Notes: a model not told the origin generated them from the letters alone. A stretch of 36,138 nucleotides of DNA from an uncultured Lachnospiraceae bacterium (GCA_947630925.1 CANRJM010000022.1:1-36138), one strand, 5' to 3'. Shown: positions 1 through 9,537, numbered from the stretch's first letter. Numbers and translations are program-made.

Positions 1-119
1 TTGAAATCATTATACCTCAAGGAACCAATACTCTTTTTATTTATTTTTGATCAACTGACAATATCTTTACTCCAACCGCCAATCAAAAGCAAAAAAGAGT
101 GATGGACCAAATTTTTTTG

Positions 120-147
120 TCACATTTGCTCAAAAACAGCATAGAAT
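120..147 (+). promoter_or_regulatory. Candidate sigma-E (mother cell) promoter of yqfC
   Basis: A -35 element TCACATT (120-126) and a -10 element CATAGAAT (140-147) are separated by 13 bp. Each differs by one base from the Bacillus sigma-E consensus (KMATATT and CATACANT), and yqfCD is a sigma-E operon in B. subtilis. The start codon lies about 38 bases further on. I see no good sigma-A promoter here. This is a motif match only. Confidence 0.45.
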
Positions 148-184
148 AAAATAATCGAATGGGAATAGAAGTGAGGATTCTTTG

Positions 185-523
185 ATGAAGAACAGAAATC
201 TGTTACGTCCGTCAAAGCACAAGCATTCCTCTAAAATTGATACAAATCCATCCAGACGTGAGCCGCAGATTGCAAATACAATTTCAAAAAAACTGAGACT
301 TTCCGAAGACATACTGGCGAGTGCGCCGATTGTAATGGGATATGGAAAACACAGGTTCTGTGTAGAGAATTACCGCAATATAATTGAATATACGGATGAA
401 ATGATTCGAATCCAGACAAAAATCGGAAAAATACATTTACTTGGGAAAAATCTGGTAATCGCCTATTACCGTGACGATGGGATGTGCGTCATGGGGGATA
501 TTTCTTCGATCGAGTACCATTAA
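185..523 (+). CDS. yqfC: Sporulation protein YqfC (YabP/YqfC family)
   Basis: The product is a 112-residue protein of the YabP/YqfC family. The body of the family is visible from about residue 35 to the end: a short beta-rich domain containing the segment GYGKHRFCVENYRNI and ending in a GDISSIEY-type tail. There is no signal peptide or membrane segment. The ATG at 185 was chosen over the TTG at 182 because GTGAGG lies 8 bases upstream of it. In B. subtilis yqfC and yqfD form a sigma-E-dependent mother-cell operon, and here too yqfD follows after 25 bp. The molecular function of the family is not established. The family assignment is firm; a role in sporulation follows from family knowledge and context. 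Confidence 0.9.
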   Translation: MKNRNLLRPSKHKHSSKIDTNPSRREPQIANTISKKLRLSEDILASAPIVMGYGKHRFCVENYRNIIEYTDEMIRIQTKIGKIHLLGKNLVIAYYRDDGMCVMGDISSIEYH

Positions 524-548
524 ATCAAACATAAGGAAGGAAAACAGG

Positions 549-1796
549 ATGGTACATAGAATTTTGGGCTGGCTTGGCGGCTTTGTGAAGGTGCGCATGA
601 GCGGCGGCAATTTAGAGCGTTTTGTCAATTTATGCAGAAACCACAGGATTGTATTGTGGCAGATTTATTGGGACCATAAAAAAAGATATTTGTATTTTCG
701 GGTTACTTTACATGATTTTTACCGACTTCGTCCTGTCGTCAGAAAATGTAAGGTACGGTTGGTTGTTGTAAGGCGTTATGGCCTTCCATTTATATTGGGA
801 AAGATGAAGCGGCATGCCGGTTTTTGCCTGGGTGTCTGCTTTTGTTTTTGTTTGGTAGTCTTTTTGTCTTCCAGAGTATGGGGGATTGCTGTCGAAGGAC
901 AGTCCTATCATTCGAAGGAGAGTATTATTAAATATTTGAATTCGATTCAGGTATACGGGGGCATGGCGATTAAGGATCTTCAATGTAACAGGTTGGAGGA
1001 AATACTGCGGAAAAAATATAATGATATCGGCTGGGTCAGCGTAGAACAAAGGGGAAGCAAAATCTATATCAGGATAAAAGAAGTCCTGTTGACAGACAAA
1101 GCGAAAAAAGAAAAAAAGGGACATTTGATTGCCGAGAATACCGGGCGCGTTGTGTCCATTGTTACCAGAAAAGGGACGGCAAAGGTAAAAGCCGGAGATA
1201 AAGTAAAAAAAGGCGATATTCTGATATCCGGGACGGTTCCGATTATTGGCGATAACGATACATTGCTGGAAAAAGATTTTGTACATGCGGAAGGAATTGT
1301 CATTTTAGAGTCAAAAGTGAATTATAAAAAGCAGATTTTGGAAGATTATAATAAAAAGGTGTATACCGGACGGAATCGAAAGATCTATGAATGGCAGATT
1401 GGAAAATATCATTTTTTTTGTTATAATCCGCTAAATAATTTGGAAACTTATGAAAAGTATGATATAATTCGTGAAGGTGGGCAGATATGCCCATTTGTAT
1501 CAATGCGGTTTCCTTTCTATTCTTATGTCAAGACATTCCGCGAAGTAGCGTATCAGAAGGCAAAGCATTCCCAGAAGGAGGCGTTTGCTATTCTGCAGGC
1601 GAAGTATGCCGATTATCTTTCCCGAAAAAAAAAGAAAGGTTATATCTTGAAATACGACAATACCGCATTGGAGCAGGAAAAGACATCGTATTTCCTGCAG
1701 GGAAAAATAACTTTCTGGAAAGAGCAGAAAAAATATAGGGAGATAAAGAAAAAGAAAATCATATACAAGGAAAAGAGTGAAGATGGCAGTAATTGA
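549..1796 (+). CDS. yqfD: Sporulation protein YqfD
   Basis: This 415-residue protein is close to the usual family length of about 400. The N-terminal cytoplasmic region (1-90) is rich in Arg/Lys and carries the family pattern of GG-x-LERF-x-N and a W-x-x-Y segment. A single hydrophobic segment spans about 91-111, followed by an extracytoplasmic domain containing a RKKY-x-DIGWVSV motif. The tail from 375 is strongly basic. The ATG at 549 is preceded by AAGGAAGG (about 533-540); the reading frame stays open further upstream into yqfC, but no ribosome site supports an earlier start. It is required for efficient sporulation in Bacillus by an unknown mechanism. The last 20 bases overlap phoH, which suggests translational coupling. 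Confidence 0.9.
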   Translation: MVHRILGWLGGFVKVRMSGGNLERFVNLCRNHRIVLWQIYWDHKKRYLYFRVTLHDFYRLRPVVRKCKVRLVVVRRYGLPFILGKMKRHAGFCLGVCFCFCLVVFLSSRVWGIAVEGQSYHSKESIIKYLNSIQVYGGMAIKDLQCNRLEEILRKKYNDIGWVSVEQRGSKIYIRIKEVLLTDKAKKEKKGHLIAENTGRVVSIVTRKGTAKVKAGDKVKKGDILISGTVPIIGDNDTLLEKDFVHAEGIVILESKVNYKKQILEDYNKKVYTGRNRKIYEWQIGKYHFFCYNPLNNLETYEKYDIIREGGQICPFVSMRFPFYSYVKTFREVAYQKAKHSQKEAFAILQAKYADYLSRKKKKGYILKYDNTALEQEKTSYFLQGKITFWKEQKKYREIKKKKIIYKEKSEDGSN

Positions 1797-2841
1797 AACA
1801 GTAATAGAAATACCTTTGGAACATGAAAAGAATATATTTGGCAGTTTTGATGAAAACATTAAGAAGATAGAAAAAGGCTTAAATGTGACGATGGTTGTCC
1901 GGGATGGTTATTTAAAGCTGATTGGCAGGGACGGAGATGTAAAGCAGGCAGAGGAGATCCTGCAGCAGCTTCTGAAGTTATCCCAACGCGGCAACACGAT
2001 TACGGAGCAGAATGTAAATTATTTACTGGCAGCCGCCTTTGAACATGAAACAACGGATTTGGCAGCGATTGATTCTGAGGTTGTCTGCCATACGATTCAG
2101 GGAAAGCCGATTAAACCAAAAACGGCGGGACAAAAAACATATGTGGAACTGATACGGAAAAAAATGATTGTGTTCGGGATTGGACCGGCAGGTACCGGAA
2201 AGACATACCTGGCAATGGCAATGGCTATTGAAGCCTTTAAAAAAGATGAAGTGGAAAAAATCATATTGACGCGTCCTGCTATTGAAGCCGGAGAAAAATT
2301 GGGATTTTTGCCGGGAGATTTACAAAGCAAGGTAGATCCGTACCTGCGTCCGCTCTATGATGCGTTATATCAGATTATGGGCGCGGACAGTTATCTTAGG
2401 AATGTGGAAAAGGGATTGATTGAGGTAGCGCCGCTTGCTTATATGCGGGGAAGGACGCTGGATCATTCTTTTATTATATTGGATGAAGCGCAGAATACGA
2501 CGCCGGCACAGATGAAGATGTTTTTGACGCGCATTGGATTTGGATCTAAGGTCATTATAACCGGCGATTTGACGCAGAAGGATCTGCCGTCCGGCAACCG
2601 ATCCGGTTTGGAGCAGGCGTTGGAAGTGTTGGAAAAGATAGAAGATATCGGCTTTTCTTATATGACAAACCGGGATGTGGTACGCCATCCTCTGGTACAG
2701 CAGATTGTTACGGCATATGATCAATATGAAAAGAAGGCGGAACGCAAAAAACAGGTTTCCGCCGCAAAGAAGAATCAGATGCCCCAATCAGGCGGCCGCG
2801 GAAAGGACAAGCATGGAAGACAGATAAAAGAGGACAAGTAG
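1777..2841 (+). CDS. phoH: PhoH family ATPase
   Basis: This is a 354-residue PhoH-like P-loop ATPase. An N-terminal KH-like region (about 10-75) precedes the ATPase core. Walker A is GPAGTGKT (136-143), Walker B is FIILDEAQN (232-240), and a sensor-type ITGDLTQ follows (261-267). The C-terminal 40 residues are basic and low in complexity. The family binds RNA and is often linked to RNA metabolism; its substrate is not defined. The gene overlaps yqfD by 20 bp and has the conserved neighbours yqfF and ybeY, as in many Firmicutes, which supports a link to rRNA maturation. The start may be GTG 1777, which sits 5 bases after AAGGA, or ATG 1783 two codons later; I cannot decide between them. Confidence 0.93.
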   Translation: MKMAVIETVIEIPLEHEKNIFGSFDENIKKIEKGLNVTMVVRDGYLKLIGRDGDVKQAEEILQQLLKLSQRGNTITEQNVNYLLAAAFEHETTDLAAIDSEVVCHTIQGKPIKPKTAGQKTYVELIRKKMIVFGIGPAGTGKTYLAMAMAIEAFKKDEVEKIILTRPAIEAGEKLGFLPGDLQSKVDPYLRPLYDALYQIMGADSYLRNVEKGLIEVAPLAYMRGRTLDHSFIILDEAQNTTPAQMKMFLTRIGFGSKVIITGDLTQKDLPSGNRSGLEQALEVLEKIEDIGFSYMTNRDVVRHPLVQQIVTAYDQYEKKAERKKQVSAAKKNQMPQSGGRGKDKHGRQIKEDK

Positions 2842-2850
2842 GAGGAAGAT

Positions 2851-4041
2851 GTGAGTAACGGGCAGAATAAAGCAAAGGTTTACTTTGAAAGGATACTGAT
2901 CTTTATCATACCGGTAATCAGCGGGATATGTCATGCAATCCTTCAGAAAGAGCGCATCGGCGGTTTATTATCCAATATTGTCATTGCGGTATTTGCAGCC
3001 GGAATCTATGATACTTTTCTCCATATTCGGAAGGATTATATTTATCAGAAAATAAAAAATAAAAAAATGTTCTGGTGTTCCTACGTTATTTCCTTTTTGG
3101 CTTTGGGGCTGGAGGGGACTTTCCCGGTGGGGATGCTCTGTTTTTTGTTTGTTGCCGCGGCTGCTTTGGATTCCGGTTTTGAGCTTTCTGCTGTAAATTA
3201 TGTTTACCTGATGATTCAGTATGCGGCTATTATTTTAACGGAAGATAAAGATGTCTATCGCTTTTTGGTATATCTATTGATTGGTCTGGTTATTGCATTG
3301 TTATTTTCCCAGTTAAAGGAGAAAGCGGCTGTTTTATATCTCTCTGTTATTTTGATAGCGGGCGATTTGACGATGCAGTTTGCCGTCCGTCAGTTCGATC
3401 TGTCTAAAATGCATTCTTTTTTGGCGGACGGAATAGCAGAGATAATCAGTTTGTTAATATTGGCGTTGTTTGGATTCTGCTATATTCAGTTTTATGCGGC
3501 AAGAGCGAAGGATTTAAAACTTCGTTTGTTATGTCTGATGAAACCGGATTTTGATCTGAGGATTCGTTTGGAAGCGTATTCTCCGGCGCTTATGTCGCAC
3601 TCTGTGCAAATCAGCAGACTGTCAGAGATGGCAGCAGAGAAAATTAACGCCAATGCAGTTCTTGCAAAGGCAGGCGGCTTCTATCATGATATTGGAAAGA
3701 TTGAGGATGAAAAGAATTATATTGAAGCAGGAATCCGGCTTGGAAAGAAAGCAGACTTTCCACAAAGACTGTTAGAGATCATCAGCCAGCACAGTACTGC
3801 CCATGAGAAACCGAAAAGTCCGGAAGCGGCTGTTGTTATGTTAAGTGACTGCATTGTTTCTACCGGCGATTATCTTGCAAAGAGTGGCAGACTCAAAAAA
3901 ATTACCAGGGAAAAACTGGTCAGGAGCGTATTTCAGAACCGCATAGAAAAAGGAGAACTTGCCGAAGCGGGTTTGACACAGGAGCAGATTCATATACTAC
4001 GTGAATTTTATATTACAAATACTTTTTCGAAGGCTTGGTAA
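2851..4041 (+). CDS. Short PgpH/YqfF-like membrane HD-domain protein
   Basis: This 396-residue protein has a hydrophobic N-terminal half (several membrane segments between about 12 and 215) and a cytoplasmic HD domain. Its position between phoH and ybeY is that of yqfF/pgpH, which encodes a c-di-AMP phosphodiesterase of about 700 residues. The large extracellular 7TMR-HDED domain is absent. In the HD domain H250 and H279-D280 are present with the family spacing of 29 residues, and D333 is in the VVMLSD motif. The stretch between them is about 50 residues shorter than in PgpH: one metal-binding His is missing and the HH pair reads QH (Q313-H314). GTG at 2851 follows GGAGG closely. It may hydrolyse c-di-AMP, another phosphate ester, or be a degenerate sensor. 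Confidence 0.8.
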   Translation: MSNGQNKAKVYFERILIFIIPVISGICHAILQKERIGGLLSNIVIAVFAAGIYDTFLHIRKDYIYQKIKNKKMFWCSYVISFLALGLEGTFPVGMLCFLFVAAAALDSGFELSAVNYVYLMIQYAAIILTEDKDVYRFLVYLLIGLVIALLFSQLKEKAAVLYLSVILIAGDLTMQFAVRQFDLSKMHSFLADGIAEIISLLILALFGFCYIQFYAARAKDLKLRLLCLMKPDFDLRIRLEAYSPALMSHSVQISRLSEMAAEKINANAVLAKAGGFYHDIGKIEDEKNYIEAGIRLGKKADFPQRLLEIISQHSTAHEKPKSPEAAVVMLSDCIVSTGDYLAKSGRLKKITREKLVRSVFQNRIEKGELAEAGLTQEQIHILREFYITNTFSKAW

Positions 4042-4058
4042 AACGGAAGGGAGTATGA

Positions 4059-4565
4059 ATGGGAGTATTATTTGAAAAAGATGTCGATGATGAAATTGAT
4101 TTCGATTATGAAACATTATTGAACCGGGTTGTAGAAGAGACAATTCGTATGGAGCAATGCCCATATGAGTGTGAGGTAAATATTCTGATAACGGATAATC
4201 AGGGGATTCGCCTGTTGAACCGGGAGTACAGAAAGCTGGATGTGCCGACGGATGTATTATCTTTTCCAATGATCGAATATGGAACACCGGGAGATTTTTC
4301 CCATTTGAATACAAAAGAAGCGAAAAATCATTGTTTTAACCTGGAATCCGGTGCGCTTTTGTTGGGAGATATTGTAATATCCTTAGAAAGAGCGCGGGAG
4401 CAGTCCATAGAGTATGGTCATTCTCTCAATAGAGAACTGGCTTTTTTGACGGCACACAGCATGTTTCATTTGATGGGATATGACCATATGGAAGAGGGCG
4501 AACGAGAAGAGATGGAGAGAAAGCAGGAGCAGGTTTTACAGAGACTTAAAATTACAAGAGATTGA
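4059..4565 (+). CDS. ybeY: Endoribonuclease YbeY
   Basis: The product is a 168-residue cytoplasmic metal-dependent endoribonuclease of the UPF0054 family, involved in 16S rRNA 3' maturation and 70S ribosome quality control. The zinc site H-x3-H-x5-H is intact as HSMFHLMGYDH (H133, H137, H143). The upstream family motif LNREYRKLDVPTDVLSFP lies at 53-70. ATG at 4059 is preceded by GGAAGGGAG. It is the last member of the yqfC-yqfD-phoH-yqfF-ybeY cluster. In many relatives dgkA, cdd and era follow; here a lipid flippase gene follows instead. Confidence 0.95.
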   Translation: MGVLFEKDVDDEIDFDYETLLNRVVEETIRMEQCPYECEVNILITDNQGIRLLNREYRKLDVPTDVLSFPMIEYGTPGDFSHLNTKEAKNHCFNLESGALLLGDIVISLERAREQSIEYGHSLNRELAFLTAHSMFHLMGYDHMEEGEREEMERKQEQVLQRLKITRD

Positions 4566-4583
4566 CAGAAGGGATGAAAATAA

Positions 4584-6230
4584 ATGCAGACTTCCGATAA
4601 AAAGAAATCGAATAGTTTTTTAAAGCAAGGCAGTATTTTGGCCCTTGCTTCTATTTTGGTTCGTGTCATTGGTATGATTTACCGTATTCCGATGGCGAAT
4701 ATTATTGGGGATGAAGGAAACGGAATTTATTCCGCAGCATTTGAAATATATAATATTTTGTTAATTATATCCTCTTACGGAATGCCGATGGCAGTCTCTA
4801 AGATGGTATCGGCAAGGTGCGCGCAGAGAAGATACCGAAATGCGTATTTTATTGTAAAATGCTCCATGGTTTTTTCTATTATTACCGGCGGTGCCGCGGC
4901 TTTATTTGTTTATTTTGGGGCAGACTTTCTGGAGAGCAATTTTTTTTCCAAATATCATGGGATAGCGATTCCGCTGCGCGTTTTGGCGCCAACAATATTT
5001 ATTGTGGCTGTGATGGGGGTGTTCCGTGGATTGTTCCAGGGGAAAAATACAATGATGCCAACTGCCGTTTCACAGATTTTTGAGCAGATTATCAATGCCT
5101 TTGTAAGCGTTGCGGCAGCCTGTATTTTCATGCGGCAGCACAGCGCTTCTTCAGAAGTTTCAGCCTGGGGAGCGGCAGGCGGGACGCTTGGAACCTGTAT
5201 GGGGGCAGTGACGGCATTTCTCATTTTATTTTTGATTTATCTTCTCTATCGTCCGATTATGAAAAAACAGATGAAGAGAGACCACGTTTCTGCGCAGGAG
5301 TCTCTGTCGCTGACCTATCGCCTGATCTTCTGTACCGTGATTCCGATTATTTTAAGCCAGACGGTATATCAGCTCAGTGGCATTGTGGATGTAACTTTAT
5401 TTAACGCAGCAATGGGGAGCAAAGGCCTGTCGGACACGACGGTAAGTACCCTGCTCGGCATTTACAGCACGAAATACCGTATACTGGTCAGCGTGCCGAT
5501 TGCCATATCAACGGCGATTGCTTCGTCTATGATTCCGGGACTGGTTTCCTCGTTTATGAAAAGGGATATGGCTGATGTACATCAGAAAGTAGGAGCTGCC
5601 ATAAAATTTAATATGCTGATTGCCTTTCCTTCTGCAATGGGATTGGCAGTGCTTTCGAGGCCAATCATACGTCTGTTATTTCCGGGCTCGGATTATATCA
5701 TTGGAGGGACCATGCTTTTAACCGGCTCTTCCTGCGTGATTTTTTATGCGCTTTCTACGGTTACCAGCGGCGTCCTGCAGAGTATTGATAAGATGAACCT
5801 GCCGGTATATCATTCATTGGCTTCATTAATTGTTCATATGATACTGGTATACGCATTGCTGAAGTATACGGAATTGGGCGCGTATGCCCTGGTAATAGGC
5901 AATGTGACCTATCCCCTTCTGGTGTGCTGGCTGAATGGAAGGGCGGTCAGAAAACATCTTGCTCTGAAGCAGGAGATTACCAAAACATTCTGTATTCCGC
6001 TGCTTTCCTCTGTCGTCATGGGAGCGGCTGCTTATATTATTTATGAGTTTTTCTTTTTATTGACACACCGGATTTATATTGCGATTATACCATCCATTAT
6101 GGCGGCGGTATTCCTTTATTTTTGTATGGTACTGAAGTTAGGAGGGTTAAACCGCTTGGAATTGTATGATTTTCCTATGGGAAGGCGTATGTCGGTCCTG
6201 GCAGACAAGCTTCATTTGTTAGGACATTAG
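4584..6230 (+). CDS. SpoVB/MurJ-like polysaccharide or lipid flippase
   Basis: This 548-residue integral membrane protein has roughly 14 hydrophobic segments, the architecture of the MOP/MVF exporter family (SpoVB, YtgP, Wzx, MurJ). The N-terminal KQGSILALASILVRVIGMIYRIP and the IIGDEGNGIYSAA segment (about 15-55) are typical of the SpoVB branch. Members flip undecaprenyl-linked sugars, including peptidoglycan precursors; SpoVB acts in spore cortex synthesis. Which substrate this one moves cannot be read from sequence. ATG at 4584 follows AGAAGGGA with a spacing of about 9. It lies 18 bp after ybeY, so is probably co-transcribed with a cluster that begins with sporulation genes, which mildly favours a spore role. 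Confidence 0.85.
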   Translation: MQTSDKKKSNSFLKQGSILALASILVRVIGMIYRIPMANIIGDEGNGIYSAAFEIYNILLIISSYGMPMAVSKMVSARCAQRRYRNAYFIVKCSMVFSIITGGAAALFVYFGADFLESNFFSKYHGIAIPLRVLAPTIFIVAVMGVFRGLFQGKNTMMPTAVSQIFEQIINAFVSVAAACIFMRQHSASSEVSAWGAAGGTLGTCMGAVTAFLILFLIYLLYRPIMKKQMKRDHVSAQESLSLTYRLIFCTVIPIILSQTVYQLSGIVDVTLFNAAMGSKGLSDTTVSTLLGIYSTKYRILVSVPIAISTAIASSMIPGLVSSFMKRDMADVHQKVGAAIKFNMLIAFPSAMGLAVLSRPIIRLLFPGSDYIIGGTMLLTGSSCVIFYALSTVTSGVLQSIDKMNLPVYHSLASLIVHMILVYALLKYTELGAYALVIGNVTYPLLVCWLNGRAVRKHLALKQEITKTFCIPLLSSVVMGAAAYIIYEFFFLLTHRIYIAIIPSIMAAVFLYFCMVLKLGGLNRLELYDFPMGRRMSVLADKLHLLGH

Positions 6231-6300
6231 AGAAAAATGTTGTATGTTATATGGATACGGAAATGAAAAGGATCATTATAACAGGAGGGGTAGAAGCTAT

Positions 6301-9300
6301 ATGTCTAAAATAACACGCGATGTGATACGGCGGATGGCATCATCAGAGACGGTATATTACCGCGGTATGCGCTATTATACAGCGCATGCAGTCTCAAAGG
6401 TAACATGGAATGAATCCATTCATCAATATCGTTCGGTGGTACGCGGGAGCAATCAATATATTGTTACGATACAGCCGAAGGAAGAAGAGTTTTTGTATAC
6501 CTGTAACTGTCCGGCGCATGTCAAGTATAAAGGTGCCTGTAAGCATGTCATTGCGACTATGTTTTTTCTTGCGGATTATCAACAGCGGCAGGAAGTGACG
6601 GAAAGCCAGAATCCGGAAGATAAGACGGCGTATCAGATTGTGGAGTATTTCCGCAATCGGGAGTATCGTCAACTGACGCCGCAATATTATCACATACAAC
6701 TGCAGATTACGGTGCCTGAGTTTTTAAAAGAGCAAAACGCTAAAGCATATGTCAGTTTATATGCGGGATGCACCAGAATGTATAAAATTTCCAATACAAA
6801 GAAATTTGTAGAGGATTACTACAGGGAAGCAACGATTCGTTTAGGAAAAGAGTTTTGTTTTATTCCCGGCGAGTGTGAGTTTGACGGGCAGTCGATACCG
6901 ATTTTAGAGTATCTGTTGGAAATTTACGAAGTGCAGGAGACGCTTGGGAAAACGTATTATTCCAATCTGTTTAACCGTCAGGAACTGGTTCTATCAAAAA
7001 AAATGCTGGTAAAACTGCTGCATTTGGCGGCAGGACAGACCTGCAGCCTGAAATTTTATGGGACTGCGGTAACGGAGGTTCAGATTATTGCGGGAAATCC
7101 TGATGTTGAGCTGGAAATCAAACTGGAGCAGGACTGCCTGTTGTTGGAAAGCAGAAGCCGGCATAAGCTGTTGTCGCTTTGTGAGGACGGAAGCATTCTC
7201 TATTATGGCGATTGCCTGTATCTGCCGACAAAGGACTATATCTGCAATATCCTGCCTTTTTATTCCACTTTGTTCAGTGAAGAGGGAAAGGCTTTGGAGT
7301 TCCGCGGGGAAAACCAAAGCGCTTTTATCGAAAAGGTTTTGCCGGTTATTAAAAAATCCATGCATGTCAGGGTGCCGGTTGAACTGAAAAACAGTTATGT
7401 TGTCGAGCCATTAGTACCGCAGTTGTATCTGGATATTGTTTCCTCAAAGACAAAGCGGTATGTTAGCGCGGTCATTCGATTTGTTTATGGCAATTATCAG
7501 ATCAACCCGCTGCAGCCCTTTTCCTCCGGCAAGTATATCCTGGTACGCGACAGGGAGGAAGAGGAGCGGCTGACGAAACTGTTATATCAGTTAAATTTTA
7601 AAGTGGCAGGCGATTCGTTTCTCCTGAGGAAGGAAGAGGATATCTTTTTGCTGATGACAGAGTATATCAGCCAATTAACAGATAATTTTGAAGTTTATTA
7701 TTCAAAATCCTATAAAAATACTTCGCTCAGAAAAATGGGATATTGGTCCGGAAAGATCCGGTTTGATACCGGAATGGATTTTCTGGAAATGAACCTGGAA
7801 TATTCACAGATTCCTAAGGAAGAATTAGAAGAATTTTTCCGTGCGATCCGGTTAAAGAAACGATACTATCGCTTAAAAAATGGAGCGTTTATTGATTTAC
7901 AGGAGGAAAACAGTCAGTTAAGGACGTTGTCCTGGATTGTGGAAAACGGAACGGTAACGGAAGAAGGGAGCGTTATTCTTCCAAAGCATACTGCTTTTTT
8001 TATTGATGATATGCTGCCAAAGGGAAACCGGATTCAGAAGGAAATTTCTTACCAAAAGCTTTTGGAGGAAGTCCGTTCGCCAAAAAAGACAGGATGGCCT
8101 ATCCCGGAAACAGTACAGGCAAAGCTGCGTCCCTATCAAACGGTTGGTTACCGTTGGATGAAGACGCTGGCATACTACGGAATGGGGGGAATCCTTGCAG
8201 ATGATATGGGATTGGGCAAAACCCTGCAGGCGATAGTCTATATCTGTTCTTATCCGGGGCAAAAAAGTTTTGTTGTCTGTCCGACTTCCCTTGCGTATAA
8301 CTGGAAGGAGGAGTTTGAAAAATTTGCACCGTCCGTCCGTACAAAGATTATTATGGGAACGCCGCAGGAACGGCAGAGGCTTTTGGGGGAAATGGATGAA
8401 ACAGATGTTGTGATCACGACATATCCCCTGCTTCGAAAGGATATTTCTTTCTATCGGGAAATTATCTTTGATCATATGTTTTTAGATGAGGCGCAGTTTA
8501 TTAAAAATCCGGGTTCTTTAAGCGCAAAGGCAGTAAAGCAGATTCGGGCGGAACACCGGTTCGCTCTGACGGGTACGCCGATTGAGAATGCGCTTTCTGA
8601 ACTCTGGTCTGTTTTTGATTTTATTATGCCTGGATTTTTTCCAAAGTATCATAAATTCAGCGAACAATATGAGAAACCGATTATGCGTGGCGGGGATACG
8701 CAGCGGATGCGGGAGTTAAAGCTGAAAATACAGCCTTTTGTACTCCGCAGAATGAAGAAGCAGGTATTAAAAGAGCTTCCGGATAAAACGGAAGTGACGC
8801 ATATGGCGCAAATGACAAAAAAACAGGAAAAGATTTATCTTTCCTATTTATCAAGAATTCAGTCAGAAATCCAGGAAGGCGTTGAAATAGAACATGACGC
8901 CGGAAGGATTCAGATATTGGCTGCCTTGACCAGACTGCGTCAAATCTGCTGCCATCCGGGAACTTTTGTGGAAAATTATACCGGTGGCAGCGGAAAATTG
9001 AATTTATTGATGGAGGAGCTTCCGGATATCTTAGAAGGGGGACATAGCGTTATTATTTTTTCACAGTTTACCACAATGCTTTCCATGATCGCGGAGGAAT
9101 TAAATTCAGCGGGAATCCCTTATTACTATCTGTCAGGCTCGACAAAAGCGGTTGATCGCAAGCGGTATGTCGGAGAGTTTAATGAAGGAAAGGTAAAAGT
9201 CTTTCTGATCTCTTTAAAAGCCGGTGGGACCGGGTTAAATCTGACCGGTGCAGATACGGTGATCCATTTCGACCCATGGTGGAATCCCGCTGTAGAGCAG

Positions 9301-9501
9301 CAGGCAACGGATCGGGCATACCGGATTGGACAAAATAAAAAGGTACATGTCATTCGTTATGTCATGAAAAATTCAATCGAAGAGAAAATTTACCGGCTGC
9401 AGAAGCGGAAAAAAGAATTGGCAGATACGGTCATTGACGCCGGGGAGGTGTTTATCAATCAACTGACAAAGGAAGAGCTCTTTGACTTATTTTCCGTTTA
9501 A
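6301..9501 (+). CDS. SWIM zinc-finger SNF2-family helicase
   Basis: This 1066-residue protein is a bacterial SNF2-type ATPase. A SWIM zinc finger, C-x-C (68, 70) with C-x-H (80, 82), lies near the N-terminus, followed by a long SNF2-associated region (about 150-590). The helicase core then carries Walker A DDMGLGKT (634-641), the DEAQ box (729-732), SALTGTPIEN-type motif III and the C-terminal helicase motif ending ATDRAYRIGQ. The family translocates on double-stranded DNA and is thought to remodel protein-DNA complexes or RNA polymerase (RapA-like), but bacterial SWIM-SNF2 proteins are poorly studied. The ATG at 6301 was chosen because AGGAGGGG lies 11 bases upstream; the open frame from 6244 has no such site. 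No terminator is evident after it. Confidence 0.92.
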   Translation: MSKITRDVIRRMASSETVYYRGMRYYTAHAVSKVTWNESIHQYRSVVRGSNQYIVTIQPKEEEFLYTCNCPAHVKYKGACKHVIATMFFLADYQQRQEVTESQNPEDKTAYQIVEYFRNREYRQLTPQYYHIQLQITVPEFLKEQNAKAYVSLYAGCTRMYKISNTKKFVEDYYREATIRLGKEFCFIPGECEFDGQSIPILEYLLEIYEVQETLGKTYYSNLFNRQELVLSKKMLVKLLHLAAGQTCSLKFYGTAVTEVQIIAGNPDVELEIKLEQDCLLLESRSRHKLLSLCEDGSILYYGDCLYLPTKDYICNILPFYSTLFSEEGKALEFRGENQSAFIEKVLPVIKKSMHVRVPVELKNSYVVEPLVPQLYLDIVSSKTKRYVSAVIRFVYGNYQINPLQPFSSGKYILVRDREEEERLTKLLYQLNFKVAGDSFLLRKEEDIFLLMTEYISQLTDNFEVYYSKSYKNTSLRKMGYWSGKIRFDTGMDFLEMNLEYSQIPKEELEEFFRAIRLKKRYYRLKNGAFIDLQEENSQLRTLSWIVENGTVTEEGSVILPKHTAFFIDDMLPKGNRIQKEISYQKLLEEVRSPKKTGWPIPETVQAKLRPYQTVGYRWMKTLAYYGMGGILADDMGLGKTLQAIVYICSYPGQKSFVVCPTSLAYNWKEEFEKFAPSVRTKIIMGTPQERQRLLGEMDETDVVITTYPLLRKDISFYREIIFDHMFLDEAQFIKNPGSLSAKAVKQIRAEHRFALTGTPIENALSELWSVFDFIMPGFFPKYHKFSEQYEKPIMRGGDTQRMRELKLKIQPFVLRRMKKQVLKELPDKTEVTHMAQMTKKQEKIYLSYLSRIQSEIQEGVEIEHDAGRIQILAALTRLRQICCHPGTFVENYTGGSGKLNLLMEELPDILEGGHSVIIFSQFTTMLSMIAEELNSAGIPYYYLSGSTKAVDRKRYVGEFNEGKVKVFLISLKAGGTGLNLTGADTVIHFDPWWNPAVEQQATDRAYRIGQNKKVHVIRYVMKNSIEEKIYRLQKRKKELADTVIDAGEVFINQLTKEELFDLFSV

Positions 9502-9537
9502 TCTTTATGTTGGGATCAAACAAAAGGAAAAAAGTGC

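Noticed and set aside
708-1286. 192-codon open frame on the - strand inside yqfD
   Set aside because: No ribosome site, odd composition, and it is fully covered by a well-supported family gene.
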